Source: SAR116 cluster alpha proteobacterium HIMB100 (GTDB lineage Bacteria; Pseudomonadota; Alphaproteobacteria; Puniceispirillales; Puniceispirillaceae). From it: DNA of 64,000 nucleotides. The notes beneath the pieces are model-generated. The model saw only the letters and a list, made by a program, of their open reading frames with translations, did no database searches and was not told the origin of the DNA. Made by a program: the position numbers and the translations under genes. Within the stretch, counting starts at the first letter, position 1. Each line of letters opens with the position of its first letter. The stretch is taken from positions 222,760 to 286,759 of the forward strand of contig AFXB01000006.1 of the NCBI GenBank assembly GCA_000238815.2. Reading direction: 5' to 3'. Of this stretch, positions 18,251-27,520 are shown one piece after another.

Positions 18251-21200
18251 TGTCTGGCAGAATCGCATATAGCCCGAAAGCTGTATTGGGATGCCAGACA
18301 AATTTCAGCTTTCTGTCCGGGGCGTCTCATCCTGAAGAGCTGATTTCCGCAGCTGATCAGCTGGGCTGGCAGGCAGTGGGCATTGCAGACAAATTCAGCT
18401 GTGGTGGTTTAGTGCGGGCGCATATGACGATTAAGGATCTGGATCGCTGCTCGTCTGTTAACAAGCTGATCTGCGGGGTCAGCGTTACCCTTCATGATGG
18501 CGGCGATATCCTGTGTTATGCCCGCAGCCTTGATGGGTATCACAGCTTATGTCAGTGGTTAAGTGCGGCGATGATGCGATCTGGTCATGACAGCCGCGTG
18601 CTGCCAGATATGCATGCCAGCGATCTGGGGCGGCTGTCTTCTGATGTGATTGTGATTACTCTGCCGCCTGTGCTGGCGAATACAGATTACCGCGAACAGG
18701 CCCGCACAATTGCCCTATTTGCGCCGGGGGATGTGTATGTTGGCGGCTATCTGATGCGTGATGGCTGTGATGAAGAACGTCTTTATCGCCTTAGCTATGA
18801 AGCGGCGGCAGATGATTTGGGGTTTGTGGCTCTTGGTCATGTGCTGTATCACCGCCCGGAACGGCGCCCGCTGGCGGATGTGCTCAGCTGTATCCGGCAC
18901 AAGACGAGTTTGCCTGAGGCAGGCTGGCTGTTATCGCGTAATGCAGAGCGTCATCTGCTGGCCCCTGATGAAATGGCGCGCCGCTGGCAGGGATATGAAG
19001 ACGCGCTGAGGACAGCAGATATAATTGCAGAATCTTGCCAGTTCAGCCTTGATGATCTGCGCTATGATTATCCGGCACATGAAGGCCGGTCTGGCCGCAG
19101 CGCAATGGATGAGCTGACCTGGCAGACTCATGAAGGCAGCAAGAAACGCTATCCTGATGGTGTTCCGGATAAGGTCAAAGCCTATCTTGATAAGGAATTG
19201 GCCCTGATCCGCAAACTGGATTACGCGCCGTTTTTTTTAACGGTGTTTGATATTGTCCGCTTTGCCCGTAGTCGTAATATCCTCTGTCAGGGGCGCGGCT
19301 CAGCTGCCAATTCTGCTGTCTGTTATTGTCTGTTCATCACTTCTGTTGATCCGGCCAGGTCAGAGCCATTATTTGAACGGTTTGTCAGCGAGGCGCGCAA
19401 TGAGCCACCGGATATAGATGTGGATTTTGAACATAACCGGCGAGAGGAGGTGATTCAGTATATCTATCATCGTTACGGGCGGCACCGGGCCGGGCTGGCG
19501 TCATCTGTAATTACCTATAAAGGACGCAGTGCATTTGTTGAGGTGGCAAAGGCCTTTGGCCTCAGCCGGGATGTTCAGCGGGCCCTATCTGGCCAGGTTT
19601 GGGGCCGTAAGAATAATGGTCTCAATTCTGAATCACTGCGGGCTGTGGGGCTGGATGTTCAGGACCCGACCTTACAGATGGTGGTGAAACTGGCGCGCCA
19701 GATTCAGGGGTTTCCACGTCATCTGTCTCAGCATGTCGGCGGTTTTGTGATTGTTCAGGACCGGCTGGATAAATTATGTGTGGTCCGCCCCGCGGCGATG
19801 CAGGGGCGCAGTATCATTGAATGGGATAAGGATGATCTGGATGCGCTGGGGCTGTTGAAAATTGACGTGCTGGCTTTGGGCATGCTCAGCTGCCTTGCCG
19901 GGGCTTTTGCGCTGATGCGCCAGTATTATCACACCTCATTAACCCTCGCGACGATACCGCCAGAAGACAAAATGACCTATGATATGCTGTGTCGCGGTGA
20001 ATCTGTAGGGGTGTTTCAGGTTGAATCCAGGGCTCAGATGGCGATGCTGCCGCGCCTGCAACCGCGTTGTTTTCATGATTTGATTGTTCAGGTGGCGATT
20101 GTTCGCCCAGGTCCCATTCAAGGAGATATGGTTCATCCTTATCTGCGTCGCCGGGCAGGTCTTGAACATATTGACTATCCGTCTGATGAGCTGCGTTCAG
20201 TTTTGGATCGCACCTTGGGGGTGCCGCTGTTTCAGGAACAGGCAATGAAAATTGCCATTGTTGGGGCAGGTTTCAGCGGGGCAGAGGCAGACAAGCTGCG
20301 CAGGGCGATGGCCACATTTCGCAAGAATGGCGATATTCACAAATTCTTTGATAAAATGGTCAATGGTATGATTGAACGTGGCTATGATGCCGAATTTGCC
20401 CAGCGCTGTTTTAAACAAATTGAGGGCTTTGGCACATATGGGTTTCCGGAATCCCATGCGGCCAGTTTTGCGCTGCTGGTCTATGCGTCAGCTTGGTTGA
20501 AATGCCATTATCCTGAAGTCTTTACCTGTGCGCTACTGAACGCCCAACCAATGGGGTTTTATAGCCCTGCCCAGCTGATCTCTGATGCCCAGCGCAGTGG
20601 TGTAGAGGTTCGTCCTGTCGATATTAATCATTCAGCCTGGGAGTCAATACTTGAGCCTACTCCACAGGCCCGTCACGCTTTGCGTTTGGGATTGCGTCTG
20701 GTCAAAGGGCTGAACGCAGCAGAGGCCGGCCGGATAACCGCCTGTCGCGGGGAGGGATACCAGTCTGTTGAGGAGATTATCTATCGATCAGATGTTTCGG
20801 CAAAAACCATTGAGTTGATAGCAGCAGCAGATGGCCTGCGCTCATTAGGACTAGATGCGCGTCAGGGGTTTTGGCAAGCCCGCAAGCAAGGTCGTTTGAA
20901 AATGAATAAGCTGCCGTTATTTGCTCATGCTGACAGCCAGGGCAGGACAACCCAGGACAGCGATAACAGCCATGAGCACTTGCCTGCCCGCCCGTTTGGA
21001 GAGCAAATCGCTCAGGATTATGCGTCAACAGGCTTATCCCTGAAAGGCCATCCGGTTGACAGCCTGAAGCTCTGGTTTGAAAAAGACAGATGGCAGAGCT
21101 GTTCAATTATTGACGAGATGCCTAACGGGCGACGATTGCGGCTGATCGGTCTTGTCACCATGCGCCAAAGACCGGGCACAGCCAAGGGCACAGTTTTTGT

Positions 21201-21435
21201 CACGCTGGAAGACAGCCTGTTATCGGTCAATGTGATTGTGTGGCCGCATATTGTTGAGCGGGACAGAACCGCACTTTTGGGTGCGCATCTGATGGGAGTA
21301 TATGGCCGCCTGCAACGCCAGGGGCCCATTACGCATGTCATTGCTGATGCCGTACATAATTGCGATTCTTACCTAGGGTTTCTGCAAACCGCCACACAGA
21401 AATCGCCTCATTTGAAAAGTCGCGATTTTCACTAG
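18250..21435 (+). CDS. dnaE2: Error-prone DNA polymerase III alpha subunit DnaE2
   Basis: The C-family polymerase of the inducible mutasome, responsible for damage-induced mutagenesis in studied alphaproteobacteria. The 1061-aa product has an N-terminal PHP domain (NFSFLSGASHPEELI; GIADKFSCGGLVRAH), the catalytic aspartate motif PDIDVDF about residue 395, the FQVESRAQMAMLPRLQP segment, and a C-terminal OB domain (GLVTMRQRPGTAKGTVFVTLED). It lacks the long C-terminal tail of replicative DnaE, as expected. It overlaps imuB by one base and converges on the D,D-carboxypeptidase gene with 19 bp between. Confidence 0.96.
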   Translation: MSGRIAYSPKAVLGCQTNFSFLSGASHPEELISAADQLGWQAVGIADKFSCGGLVRAHMTIKDLDRCSSVNKLICGVSVTLHDGGDILCYARSLDGYHSLCQWLSAAMMRSGHDSRVLPDMHASDLGRLSSDVIVITLPPVLANTDYREQARTIALFAPGDVYVGGYLMRDGCDEERLYRLSYEAAADDLGFVALGHVLYHRPERRPLADVLSCIRHKTSLPEAGWLLSRNAERHLLAPDEMARRWQGYEDALRTADIIAESCQFSLDDLRYDYPAHEGRSGRSAMDELTWQTHEGSKKRYPDGVPDKVKAYLDKELALIRKLDYAPFFLTVFDIVRFARSRNILCQGRGSAANSAVCYCLFITSVDPARSEPLFERFVSEARNEPPDIDVDFEHNRREEVIQYIYHRYGRHRAGLASSVITYKGRSAFVEVAKAFGLSRDVQRALSGQVWGRKNNGLNSESLRAVGLDVQDPTLQMVVKLARQIQGFPRHLSQHVGGFVIVQDRLDKLCVVRPAAMQGRSIIEWDKDDLDALGLLKIDVLALGMLSCLAGAFALMRQYYHTSLTLATIPPEDKMTYDMLCRGESVGVFQVESRAQMAMLPRLQPRCFHDLIVQVAIVRPGPIQGDMVHPYLRRRAGLEHIDYPSDELRSVLDRTLGVPLFQEQAMKIAIVGAGFSGAEADKLRRAMATFRKNGDIHKFFDKMVNGMIERGYDAEFAQRCFKQIEGFGTYGFPESHAASFALLVYASAWLKCHYPEVFTCALLNAQPMGFYSPAQLISDAQRSGVEVRPVDINHSAWESILEPTPQARHALRLGLRLVKGLNAAEAGRITACRGEGYQSVEEIIYRSDVSAKTIELIAAADGLRSLGLDARQGFWQARKQGRLKMNKLPLFAHADSQGRTTQDSDNSHEHLPARPFGEQIAQDYASTGLSLKGHPVDSLKLWFEKDRWQSCSIIDEMPNGRRLRLIGLVTMRQRPGTAKGTVFVTLEDSLLSVNVIVWPHIVERDRTALLGAHLMGVYGRLQRQGPITHVIADAVHNCDSYLGFLQTATQKSPHLKSRDFH

Positions 21436-21454
21436 TGGTTAGGGGAGGGTCGGC

Positions 21455-22777
21455 TTATCCGGATTCTGTGACTGAAGCAGGCAGCGCGATACAGGCATCC
21501 CCAGCTGACAGCAACGCTGCACAGGCAGCACGGGCGCGATTTTCGTCCAGGTTGCGGAACCTGACCCGCCATAAGGGCAGGCCGCCTCTGGTGACAAGTG
21601 ATAATTCAGCAGGGGTCAGATTGAGCTCGTCCCGGGCGGTACGCCTCGCCTTGATGGCGGCTTTGTGCGCAGACACACGGCGGGTGAAGCTGCCTACCTG
21701 AATAGACCAGAGTGGCGGCGGAACAGACGCTTGTGAAGCGACAATATCATCTTGCTTTGAGCCGATATCTGTTTGCGGTTGTGTTGCAGAGGCAATTTGC
21801 AAATCATCAGATGCAGCGGATTTCGGCAGCAGATGTTTTGGCCGAGACAGAGGGGCGGCTGGCAGAGGAGTTGATTTTACCTGAATCGGTTTTACACGTT
21901 TGAACTGACGGCTGAGCAAATTCATCATATGCTTGTTACGGCTTTTGCCGGTTTTGCCACCAAAAACCACACCAACCAGCCGCACGCCATTACGTTCAGT
22001 TGTGGCCACCAGATTGAAGCCAGAGGCATTGGTATAGCCTGTCTTTATCCCGTCCGTGCCGCTAAACTGGGTTAATAACTTATTATGATTTCTGAATTTG
22101 CGCCCCTGCCAGTTGAAGCTGGTCCGCTTGAAATATTTAAAATATTGCGGGAAATCTCGCCTGATCGCGACACCCAGGCGGGACATATCGCGCGCGGTGC
22201 TGAGTTGTGCGCGGTTTGGCAGGCCAGAGGCATTCTTAAAAATCGTCCGTGTCATACCCAAGGCCTTTGCCTTGCGGGTCATTTTTTTCGCAAAGGCACG
22301 CTCTGTACCGCCCAGATGTTCAGAGACAACCGTGGCAACATCATTTGCTGATTTTGTTACCAAAGCGAGAATGGCGTTTTTCACCGTGATGCTTTGCCCG
22401 GGCTTTAAATATAGCTTGGAAGGTGAACGGCTGGCCGCAACCCGGCTTACTTTCATGCGGGTGTCCAAAGTCACCTGGCGGTTCTGCAAGGCTTCAAATA
22501 ACAAATATAAGGTCATGATTTTGGTGAGTGACGCGGGATAGAGCTGTTTGTCTGCGTTTCGTGAATACAGCACCTTGCCGCTGGATTCTTCAATGATAAT
22601 GGATGCGTATTTCGGGTTCGCCTCTGCTGTAGGGCTGGCCAGCAAATGAAGCGTAAATATCAGACATGCAATCAGCACAAACCGGCCCCGCAACAGCCGT
22701 GACTGACGTTTGGCTGGCGGACTTTGGACAAATTCACCTCTATCTTGTGGCATGTACTTCATTACGGTCCTAACCAT
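21455..22777 (-). CDS. D-alanyl-D-alanine carboxypeptidase (DacA/DacF family) with C-terminal SPOR domain
   Basis: A periplasmic penicillin-binding protein that trims the terminal D-Ala from peptidoglycan stem peptides. An N-terminal hydrophobic export segment (about 30-50) precedes the S11 peptidase domain with SLTK (SxxK), SAND (SxN) and KTGYT (KTG). The last 75 residues (LWSIQVGSFTRRVSAHKAA to the end) form a SPOR domain, which binds denuded septal glycan and points to division-site action. Starts at 22777 and 22762 are both possible. It is divergent from clpS. Confidence 0.92.
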   Translation of the reverse strand: MVRTVMKYMPQDRGEFVQSPPAKRQSRLLRGRFVLIACLIFTLHLLASPTAEANPKYASIIIEESSGKVLYSRNADKQLYPASLTKIMTLYLLFEALQNRQVTLDTRMKVSRVAASRSPSKLYLKPGQSITVKNAILALVTKSANDVATVVSEHLGGTERAFAKKMTRKAKALGMTRTIFKNASGLPNRAQLSTARDMSRLGVAIRRDFPQYFKYFKRTSFNWQGRKFRNHNKLLTQFSGTDGIKTGYTNASGFNLVATTERNGVRLVGVVFGGKTGKSRNKHMMNLLSRQFKRVKPIQVKSTPLPAAPLSRPKHLLPKSAASDDLQIASATQPQTDIGSKQDDIVASQASVPPPLWSIQVGSFTRRVSAHKAAIKARRTARDELNLTPAELSLVTRGGLPLWRVRFRNLDENRARAACAALLSAGDACIALPASVTESG

Positions 22778-22957
22778 ACTATATCTCGTATCAGAAACAA
22801 GTGGTGGTCAACGTGTCCTTGGGTAAAATGATGAATTTTGCCTCACCATGTGGATTTTTATGTCCTCACCGCTTCAATTATTCAATTTGAATGCCAATAT
22901 AACATAGATGAATGTAAAAAATCATGTGTGGTCAGACAGGGTGCAGAGCAAAGCAAA

Positions 22958-23281
22958 ATGAGCAAAGATAACCAGCGCGAAGATGATGCTGACGGGGGTG
23001 TTCTCCTGCAAAAGAAGGAGAAAACCAAGAAGCCCTCCTTATATCGCGTTTTGATGCTGAATGATGATTACACGCCAATGGAATTTGTTGTGCTCGTACT
23101 GCAGCGGTTTTTTGGTCACAATCATGAGACTGCGCAGCAAATTATGCTTCATGTTCATCAGCGCGGCGTGGGTATCTGTGGGGTATATACTTATGAAGTT
23201 GCCGAAGCAAAGGCCAGTCAGGTCATGAATTTCGCGCGCCAAAACGAACATCCCCTTCAGCTGCAGCTGGAAAAGGAGTAA
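22958..23281 (+). CDS. clpS: ATP-dependent Clp protease adaptor ClpS
   Basis: Delivers N-degron substrates to ClpAP. I chose the ATG at 22958 ([10 protein letters not shown]), giving 107 aa with the usual disordered acidic head. The ClpS core follows: [17 protein letters not shown], then [36 protein letters not shown], holding the Asn-Asp and His residues that bind N-terminal residues. A longer frame from 22838 adds 40 residues with no family resemblance. It is 7 bp ahead of clpA, its partner. Confidence 0.94.
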   Translation: MSKDNQREDDADGGVLLQKKEKTKKPSLYRVLMLNDDYTPMEFVVLVLQRFFGHNHETAQQIMLHVHQRGVGICGVYTYEVAEAKASQVMNFARQNEHPLQLQLEKE

Positions 23282-23288
23282 CACCGCT

Positions 23289-25619
23289 ATGTTGTCACCC
23301 GAACTTGAAGAAACGCTGCGGCGCGCCTTATCTATTGCTGGCGAGCGTTCACATGAATTTGCGACGCTGGAGCATCTGTTACTAGCGCTGATCGATGATG
23401 AAGACGCGCTGGAAGTTTTACAGGGCTGCAAAGTTGATATTGCGCAGTTAAGAGACCTGTTGGTCAGCCATATTGAAGATGAGCTGTCCTCTATTGTGAA
23501 TCCTTCTGAAAATCTTGAGGTTCAGCCAACAGCCGGATTTCAGCGTGTAGTGCAACGGGCCATCATTCATACGCAATCATCAGGGCGCGGGGCGGCAACC
23601 GGGGCCAATATTCTGATCGCCATGTATTCTGAGCGCGAAAGCTATGCCGTCTGGTTTTTAAGCTCATTGAACATGACCCGTCTTGACGCGGTCAGTTTCG
23701 TCAGCCACGGCAGCGGAGAGCCCGTCCGGGGTGCAGAGCAGGGTGATGAAACTGCTGGTGAAGGAGAAGCAGCCAAATCTGATCCTCTATCAGAATATGC
23801 TGTCGATTTGATGGCAAAGGCTAGAGATGGGCGAATAGACCCGCTGATTGGCCGTGACAAAGAGGTCGACCGAACCATTCAGGTATTATGCAGACGGACG
23901 AAAAATAATCCGCTTTATGTGGGTGATCCTGGCGTCGGCAAGACCGCTATCGCAGAAGGGCTGGCCTTGCGGGTTGTTCAGGGCGATGTACCTGATGTAT
24001 TGGCCTCTGCAGTAATCTATGCACTTGATATGGGCCAGTTGCTGGCGGGTACGCGTTACCGCGGTGATTTTGAAGAGCGACTGAAAGCGGTTATGAAGCA
24101 GGTTGAGCAAGATGATAATGCGATTTTGTTCATTGACGAAATACACACCATTATTGGGGCAGGCGCGACATCCGGCGGTGCCATGGATGCCTCAAATCTG
24201 TTGAAACCTGCCCTGCAAACAGGCGGTCTGCGCTGTATTGGCTCAACCACCTATAAAGAGTTCAGGTCTTATTTTGAAAAAGATCGGGCGCTGGCCAGAC
24301 GCTTTCAAAAGATTGATGTGACAGAGCCATCAGTGCCAGACAGCATCAGAATATTGCAGGGTCTGAAGTCGCGTTATGAAGAGCATCATAGTGTAAGATT
24401 CACAGCTGCTGCGCTGAAGCAAGCTGTCGAACTCGCTGCGCGGTATATCAATGACAGAAAACTGCCAGATAAGGCAATTGATGTGATTGATGAGGCAGCT
24501 GCGGCTCAAAATCTGTTGCCGCCATCACGACGCAAACAGGTTATCGGTCAGAAGGAAATTGAGGCCACAATCGCGTCAATGGCGCGCATTCCGTCCAAGC
24601 AGGTCAGCCGTGATGACAAATCAGCGTTGAAAACACTGGAGACTGACCTTCAACGCATGGTGTTTGGGCAGGATCAGGCGCTATCCGCATTGGCCTCAGC
24701 AATAAAATTATCACGTGCCGGGCTTCGTGATCCGGAAAAACCAATCGGTAATTATTTATTTTCTGGGCCGACAGGTGTGGGTAAAACAGAAGCCGCACGG
24801 CAGCTGTCAGAAATATTAGGTGTAAAGCTGATCCGGTTTGATATGTCTGAATATATGGAACGGCATACAGTCAGTCGTTTGATCGGTGCGCCTCCTGGTT
24901 ATGTGGGCTTTGATCAGGGCGGTTTGCTGACAGATGCCGTCGATCAGACACCGCACGCTGTGTTGTTGCTGGATGAAATTGAAAAAGCCCATCCTGATTT
25001 ATTCAATATCCTGCTGCAGGTTATGGATCATGGCCGGCTGACGGACAGTAACGGCAAGTCAGTGGACTTCCGTAATGTTGTGCTGATTATGACAACAAAT
25101 GCAGGCGCATCCGAGATGGCAAAACAGCAGATCGGTTTTGGTCGTGGCCAGAAGCTGGAAGCTGGTACAGAAGCGATTGAAAAAGCGTTTACCCCTGAAT
25201 TCAGAAACCGGTTAGATGCCGTTATACCGTTCGCTCCTCTGGAAACAGATGTGGTTCGCAAAGTTGTTGATAAATTTATCATGCAGTTGGAAGCACAATT
25301 GAGCGATCGCCAGGTTGATATTGTGCTGGATGACGCTGCCCGGAATTGGTTAGCCCTTAAAGGATATGATAAGGCTTATGGTGCGCGGCCGCTTTCACGT
25401 CTGGTCCAAGAACAGATCAAAAAGCCATTGGCTGATCATCTGTTATTTGGCGACTTAGAACAAGGAGGTGTGGTAGAGGTGAGCGTGGTGGATGATGCTT
25501 TACAGGTCAGTGTGGCTGCATCTGGTAACAAATCACGTCAGGACGCGTCCGGACAAAAGGCCAAAGCGAAATCATCCAAACGCAAGCCAGGCGGCAAAAA
25601 GACGCTGAGCAAAGTTTAA
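23289..25619 (+). CDS. clpA: ATP-dependent Clp protease ATP-binding subunit ClpA
   Basis: An AAA+ unfoldase that feeds proteins into ClpP. It is 776 aa: N-domain (MLSPELEETLRRAL onward), D1 with GDPGVGKTAIAEG near residue 212, D2 with GPTGVGKTEAAR near 491, and the ClpP-docking loop IGFGRG in D2. The C-terminus has an extra Lys/Ser-rich tail (about 745-776) not usual for ClpA. clpP is not in the window. It converges on the DUF482 gene with only 4 bp between stops, leaving no room for a conventional terminator. Confidence 0.96.
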   Translation: MLSPELEETLRRALSIAGERSHEFATLEHLLLALIDDEDALEVLQGCKVDIAQLRDLLVSHIEDELSSIVNPSENLEVQPTAGFQRVVQRAIIHTQSSGRGAATGANILIAMYSERESYAVWFLSSLNMTRLDAVSFVSHGSGEPVRGAEQGDETAGEGEAAKSDPLSEYAVDLMAKARDGRIDPLIGRDKEVDRTIQVLCRRTKNNPLYVGDPGVGKTAIAEGLALRVVQGDVPDVLASAVIYALDMGQLLAGTRYRGDFEERLKAVMKQVEQDDNAILFIDEIHTIIGAGATSGGAMDASNLLKPALQTGGLRCIGSTTYKEFRSYFEKDRALARRFQKIDVTEPSVPDSIRILQGLKSRYEEHHSVRFTAAALKQAVELAARYINDRKLPDKAIDVIDEAAAAQNLLPPSRRKQVIGQKEIEATIASMARIPSKQVSRDDKSALKTLETDLQRMVFGQDQALSALASAIKLSRAGLRDPEKPIGNYLFSGPTGVGKTEAARQLSEILGVKLIRFDMSEYMERHTVSRLIGAPPGYVGFDQGGLLTDAVDQTPHAVLLLDEIEKAHPDLFNILLQVMDHGRLTDSNGKSVDFRNVVLIMTTNAGASEMAKQQIGFGRGQKLEAGTEAIEKAFTPEFRNRLDAVIPFAPLETDVVRKVVDKFIMQLEAQLSDRQVDIVLDDAARNWLALKGYDKAYGARPLSRLVQEQIKKPLADHLLFGDLEQGGVVEVSVVDDALQVSVAASGNKSRQDASGQKAKAKSSKRKPGGKKTLSKV

Positions 25620-25623
25620 TTAT

Positions 25624-26799
25624 TCACCCTTTTTCAGATGCGTTATTTTGGCGATAAGGGCTTAGCGCCTCAATGGCGCGCGCCTCATCCTCTACAGCTG
25701 TTTGCTCTTGCCTAAGAAACCGGCTGACCGCGTCAGAAAAATTGTTATCTGCGAGCCAATGTGCAGAATAGGTGTAAACAGGCAAATAGCCGCGCTGAAC
25801 TTTATGCAAGCCTTGCGCGCCTGCTTCGACTGTGGTCAGCCCCCGACTGATTGCAAACTCAATCGCCTGATAATAACAGGTCTCAAAATGCAGGTTTGGA
25901 AGCTCTTCAACACATCCCCAATTTCGTCCGTAAAGGGTGTCCTTGCCGATGAAATTCAAGGCACCAGCGATCATTTGGCCATTTTGTTCTGCCATCACCA
26001 ACAGAATGCGTTCAGCCATAGTGCTGCCAATCTGGTGAAAAAAAGCTTCTGTTAAATAAGCTCCGCCCCATTTCTTTTCGATAGTGGCCAGATAAAACTG
26101 ATAAAATCTGTCCCACTGGTCTGAGGTGATGTCTGAGCCGGTAAGTTGGTGAAATGTAACGCCATGTTGAAGCAGGCTTAGCCGTTCTTTTCGCAGGGTT
26201 TTACGCTTGCGTGAGGACAAGCTGGCCAGAAAATCGTCAAAGCTGCTGTAATTGTCATTCTGCCAGTGAAATTGAAGACCAGTGCGGATCATCCAGCCTT
26301 TATCTTCGAGAATTTGACGATCTTCTGCGGTAATGAAATTCATATGTGCAGACGATATCTGATTTTGTCTGGCTACTGTTTCCAGCGCAGACAGCAGGCT
26401 GGTAACGACCTCTGGGTGATGTTTGTCATATAACAGACGCGGACCAGGCACAGGCGTGAAGGGAACTGCGCTCAGCAGCTTGGGATAATAGCGTCCGCCA
26501 GCCCGCTCAAACGCATGAGCCCAACTATGGTCAAAGACATATTCACCATAGGAATGATGTTTTACATAAACGGGCAGAGCGCCAACCAGCAGTGCTGAAG
26601 CGTCTTCTCTGGCTGCCAGAAACAAAACATCCCATCCGGTTTGTTCACCTACCGAGCCGCTTTGTTCAAGTGCATTCAGAAATGCGTAGCTGAGGAAGGG
26701 ATGCGCGGTGTCATTCAGCCGGTCCCATTCTTCTGCTGTAAACTCTGTTAATGAGGTGTGCGCCGTAATGCTCACACTCTGTGTCGCCAGTTCATCCAT
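25624..26799 (-). CDS. DUF482 / FemAB-like GNAT-fold protein
   Basis: A 391-aa product matching the PF04339-type (peptidogalycan biosynthesis/FemAB-like) proteins. Landmarks are HPFLSYAFLNALE near the start, FTPVPGPRLL, SRKRKTLRKER and the late GAQGLHKVQRGYLPV segment. These proteins have a tandem acyltransferase fold and are presumed to transfer an aminoacyl or acyl group; the substrate is unknown. No signal peptide is seen, so it should act in the cytoplasm. It sits 90 bp downstream of the Rid gene but behind that gene's terminator. Confidence 0.85.
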   Translation of the reverse strand: MDELATQSVSITAHTSLTEFTAEEWDRLNDTAHPFLSYAFLNALEQSGSVGEQTGWDVLFLAAREDASALLVGALPVYVKHHSYGEYVFDHSWAHAFERAGGRYYPKLLSAVPFTPVPGPRLLYDKHHPEVVTSLLSALETVARQNQISSAHMNFITAEDRQILEDKGWMIRTGLQFHWQNDNYSSFDDFLASLSSRKRKTLRKERLSLLQHGVTFHQLTGSDITSDQWDRFYQFYLATIEKKWGGAYLTEAFFHQIGSTMAERILLVMAEQNGQMIAGALNFIGKDTLYGRNWGCVEELPNLHFETCYYQAIEFAISRGLTTVEAGAQGLHKVQRGYLPVYTYSAHWLADNNFSDAVSRFLRQEQTAVEDEARAIEALSPYRQNNASEKG

Positions 26800-26810
26800 G
26801 ACATAAATAT

Positions 26811-26837
26811 GGCCTTGCCAACTTGTCTGGCAAGGCC
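26811..26837 (-). terminator. Intrinsic terminator after the Rid gene
   Basis: A perfect 10-bp stem, GGCCTTGCCA / TGGCAAGGCC, with a 7-base loop. On the - strand it is followed by an AT-rich ATATTTATGT tail. It lies between the Rid gene (stop at 26889) and the DUF482 start (26799). Confidence 0.75.
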
Positions 26838-26888
26838 CAAATGCTTGTCATATGCTCTGCTGCTTTATCTCTAGTCAGAGCCTGATGG

Positions 26889-27356
26889 TTAATCGATGAG
26901 GAAGGTGCCTTCCACTTCAACACAAGTGCCGCGCGGCAGTGTGTTTGTGCCTACTGCAAAGCGAGCGTGCCGACCTGCGTCACCGAACACCTCAACCATC
27001 AGATCAGACGCACCATTGACCACCTCAGGCTGGTCAGTGAAGTCATCTGTACACGCAACAAACCCGCCTAATTTGACCACCTGCTTCACGCGACTAAGAT
27101 CGCCTCCACATGCGGCTTTCAGCTGGGCCAGAAGATTGATTGCGCATAGCCTCGCCTGGCCGGCGGCCTCTTCTGTGGTGACGTTTTTACCGACATGACC
27201 AGTAGCTGACAATTTACCGTCAACCAAGGGCAGTTGACCAGAAACATAAACCATATTTCCGGCAACAACATAAGGAACGTAATTAGCCGCTGGGGCAGGG
27301 GCGTCCGGCAGAGTGATGCCAAGCCGGTTTAAATTCTCATCTGCAGAAGTGCTCAT
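26889..27356 (-). CDS. RidA/YjgF/UK114 family protein
   Basis: Rid proteins hydrolyse reactive enamine/imine intermediates released by PLP enzymes; some members have other roles. The 155-aa product has the fold's landmarks: VVAGNMVYVSGQLPLVDGK, QARLCAINLLAQLKAACGGDL and a C-terminal RFAVGTNTLPRGTCVEVEGTF that keeps the active-site-type Arg. The length and C-terminal pattern look more like a Rid2-type paralogue than archetypal RidA, so I give no symbol. It lies 160 bp downstream of nrdJ on the same strand but behind nrdJ's terminator. Confidence 0.85.
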   Translation of the reverse strand: MSTSADENLNRLGITLPDAPAPAANYVPYVVAGNMVYVSGQLPLVDGKLSATGHVGKNVTTEEAAGQARLCAINLLAQLKAACGGDLSRVKQVVKLGGFVACTDDFTDQPEVVNGASDLMVEVFGDAGRHARFAVGTNTLPRGTCVEVEGTFLID

Positions 27357-27451
27357 AAAAGGCTCCAGTATCTGTGTTACTTATGCGTCAGCGTAGCATT
27401 TTCATGAGCTGCAGCTTCAGTCCCTAAACGACAAAAAACGGACAGCTTTGC

Positions 27452-27491
27452 ACAAAAACAATCAGGCCCGGCTGTAAGCCAGCCAGGCCTG
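27452..27491 (-). terminator. Intrinsic terminator after nrdJ
   Basis: On the - strand CAGGCC...GGCCTG encloses an inner GGCT/AGCC pairing and is followed by ATTGTTTTTG. It begins about 30 bp past the nrdJ stop. Confidence 0.75.
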
Positions 27492-27520
27492 TAAATGTTA
27501 ATTTCGGCAAGGCCGTTGTT

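Noticed and set aside
18250..21435. Several antisense frames of 60-120 codons inside dnaE2
   Set aside because: They are shadows in a strongly coding region with no independent start signals.
22838..22957. N-terminal extension of ClpS by 40 residues
   Set aside because: The extension contains no ClpS-like sequence and covers the probable promoter region; the start at 22958 gives the normal family length.
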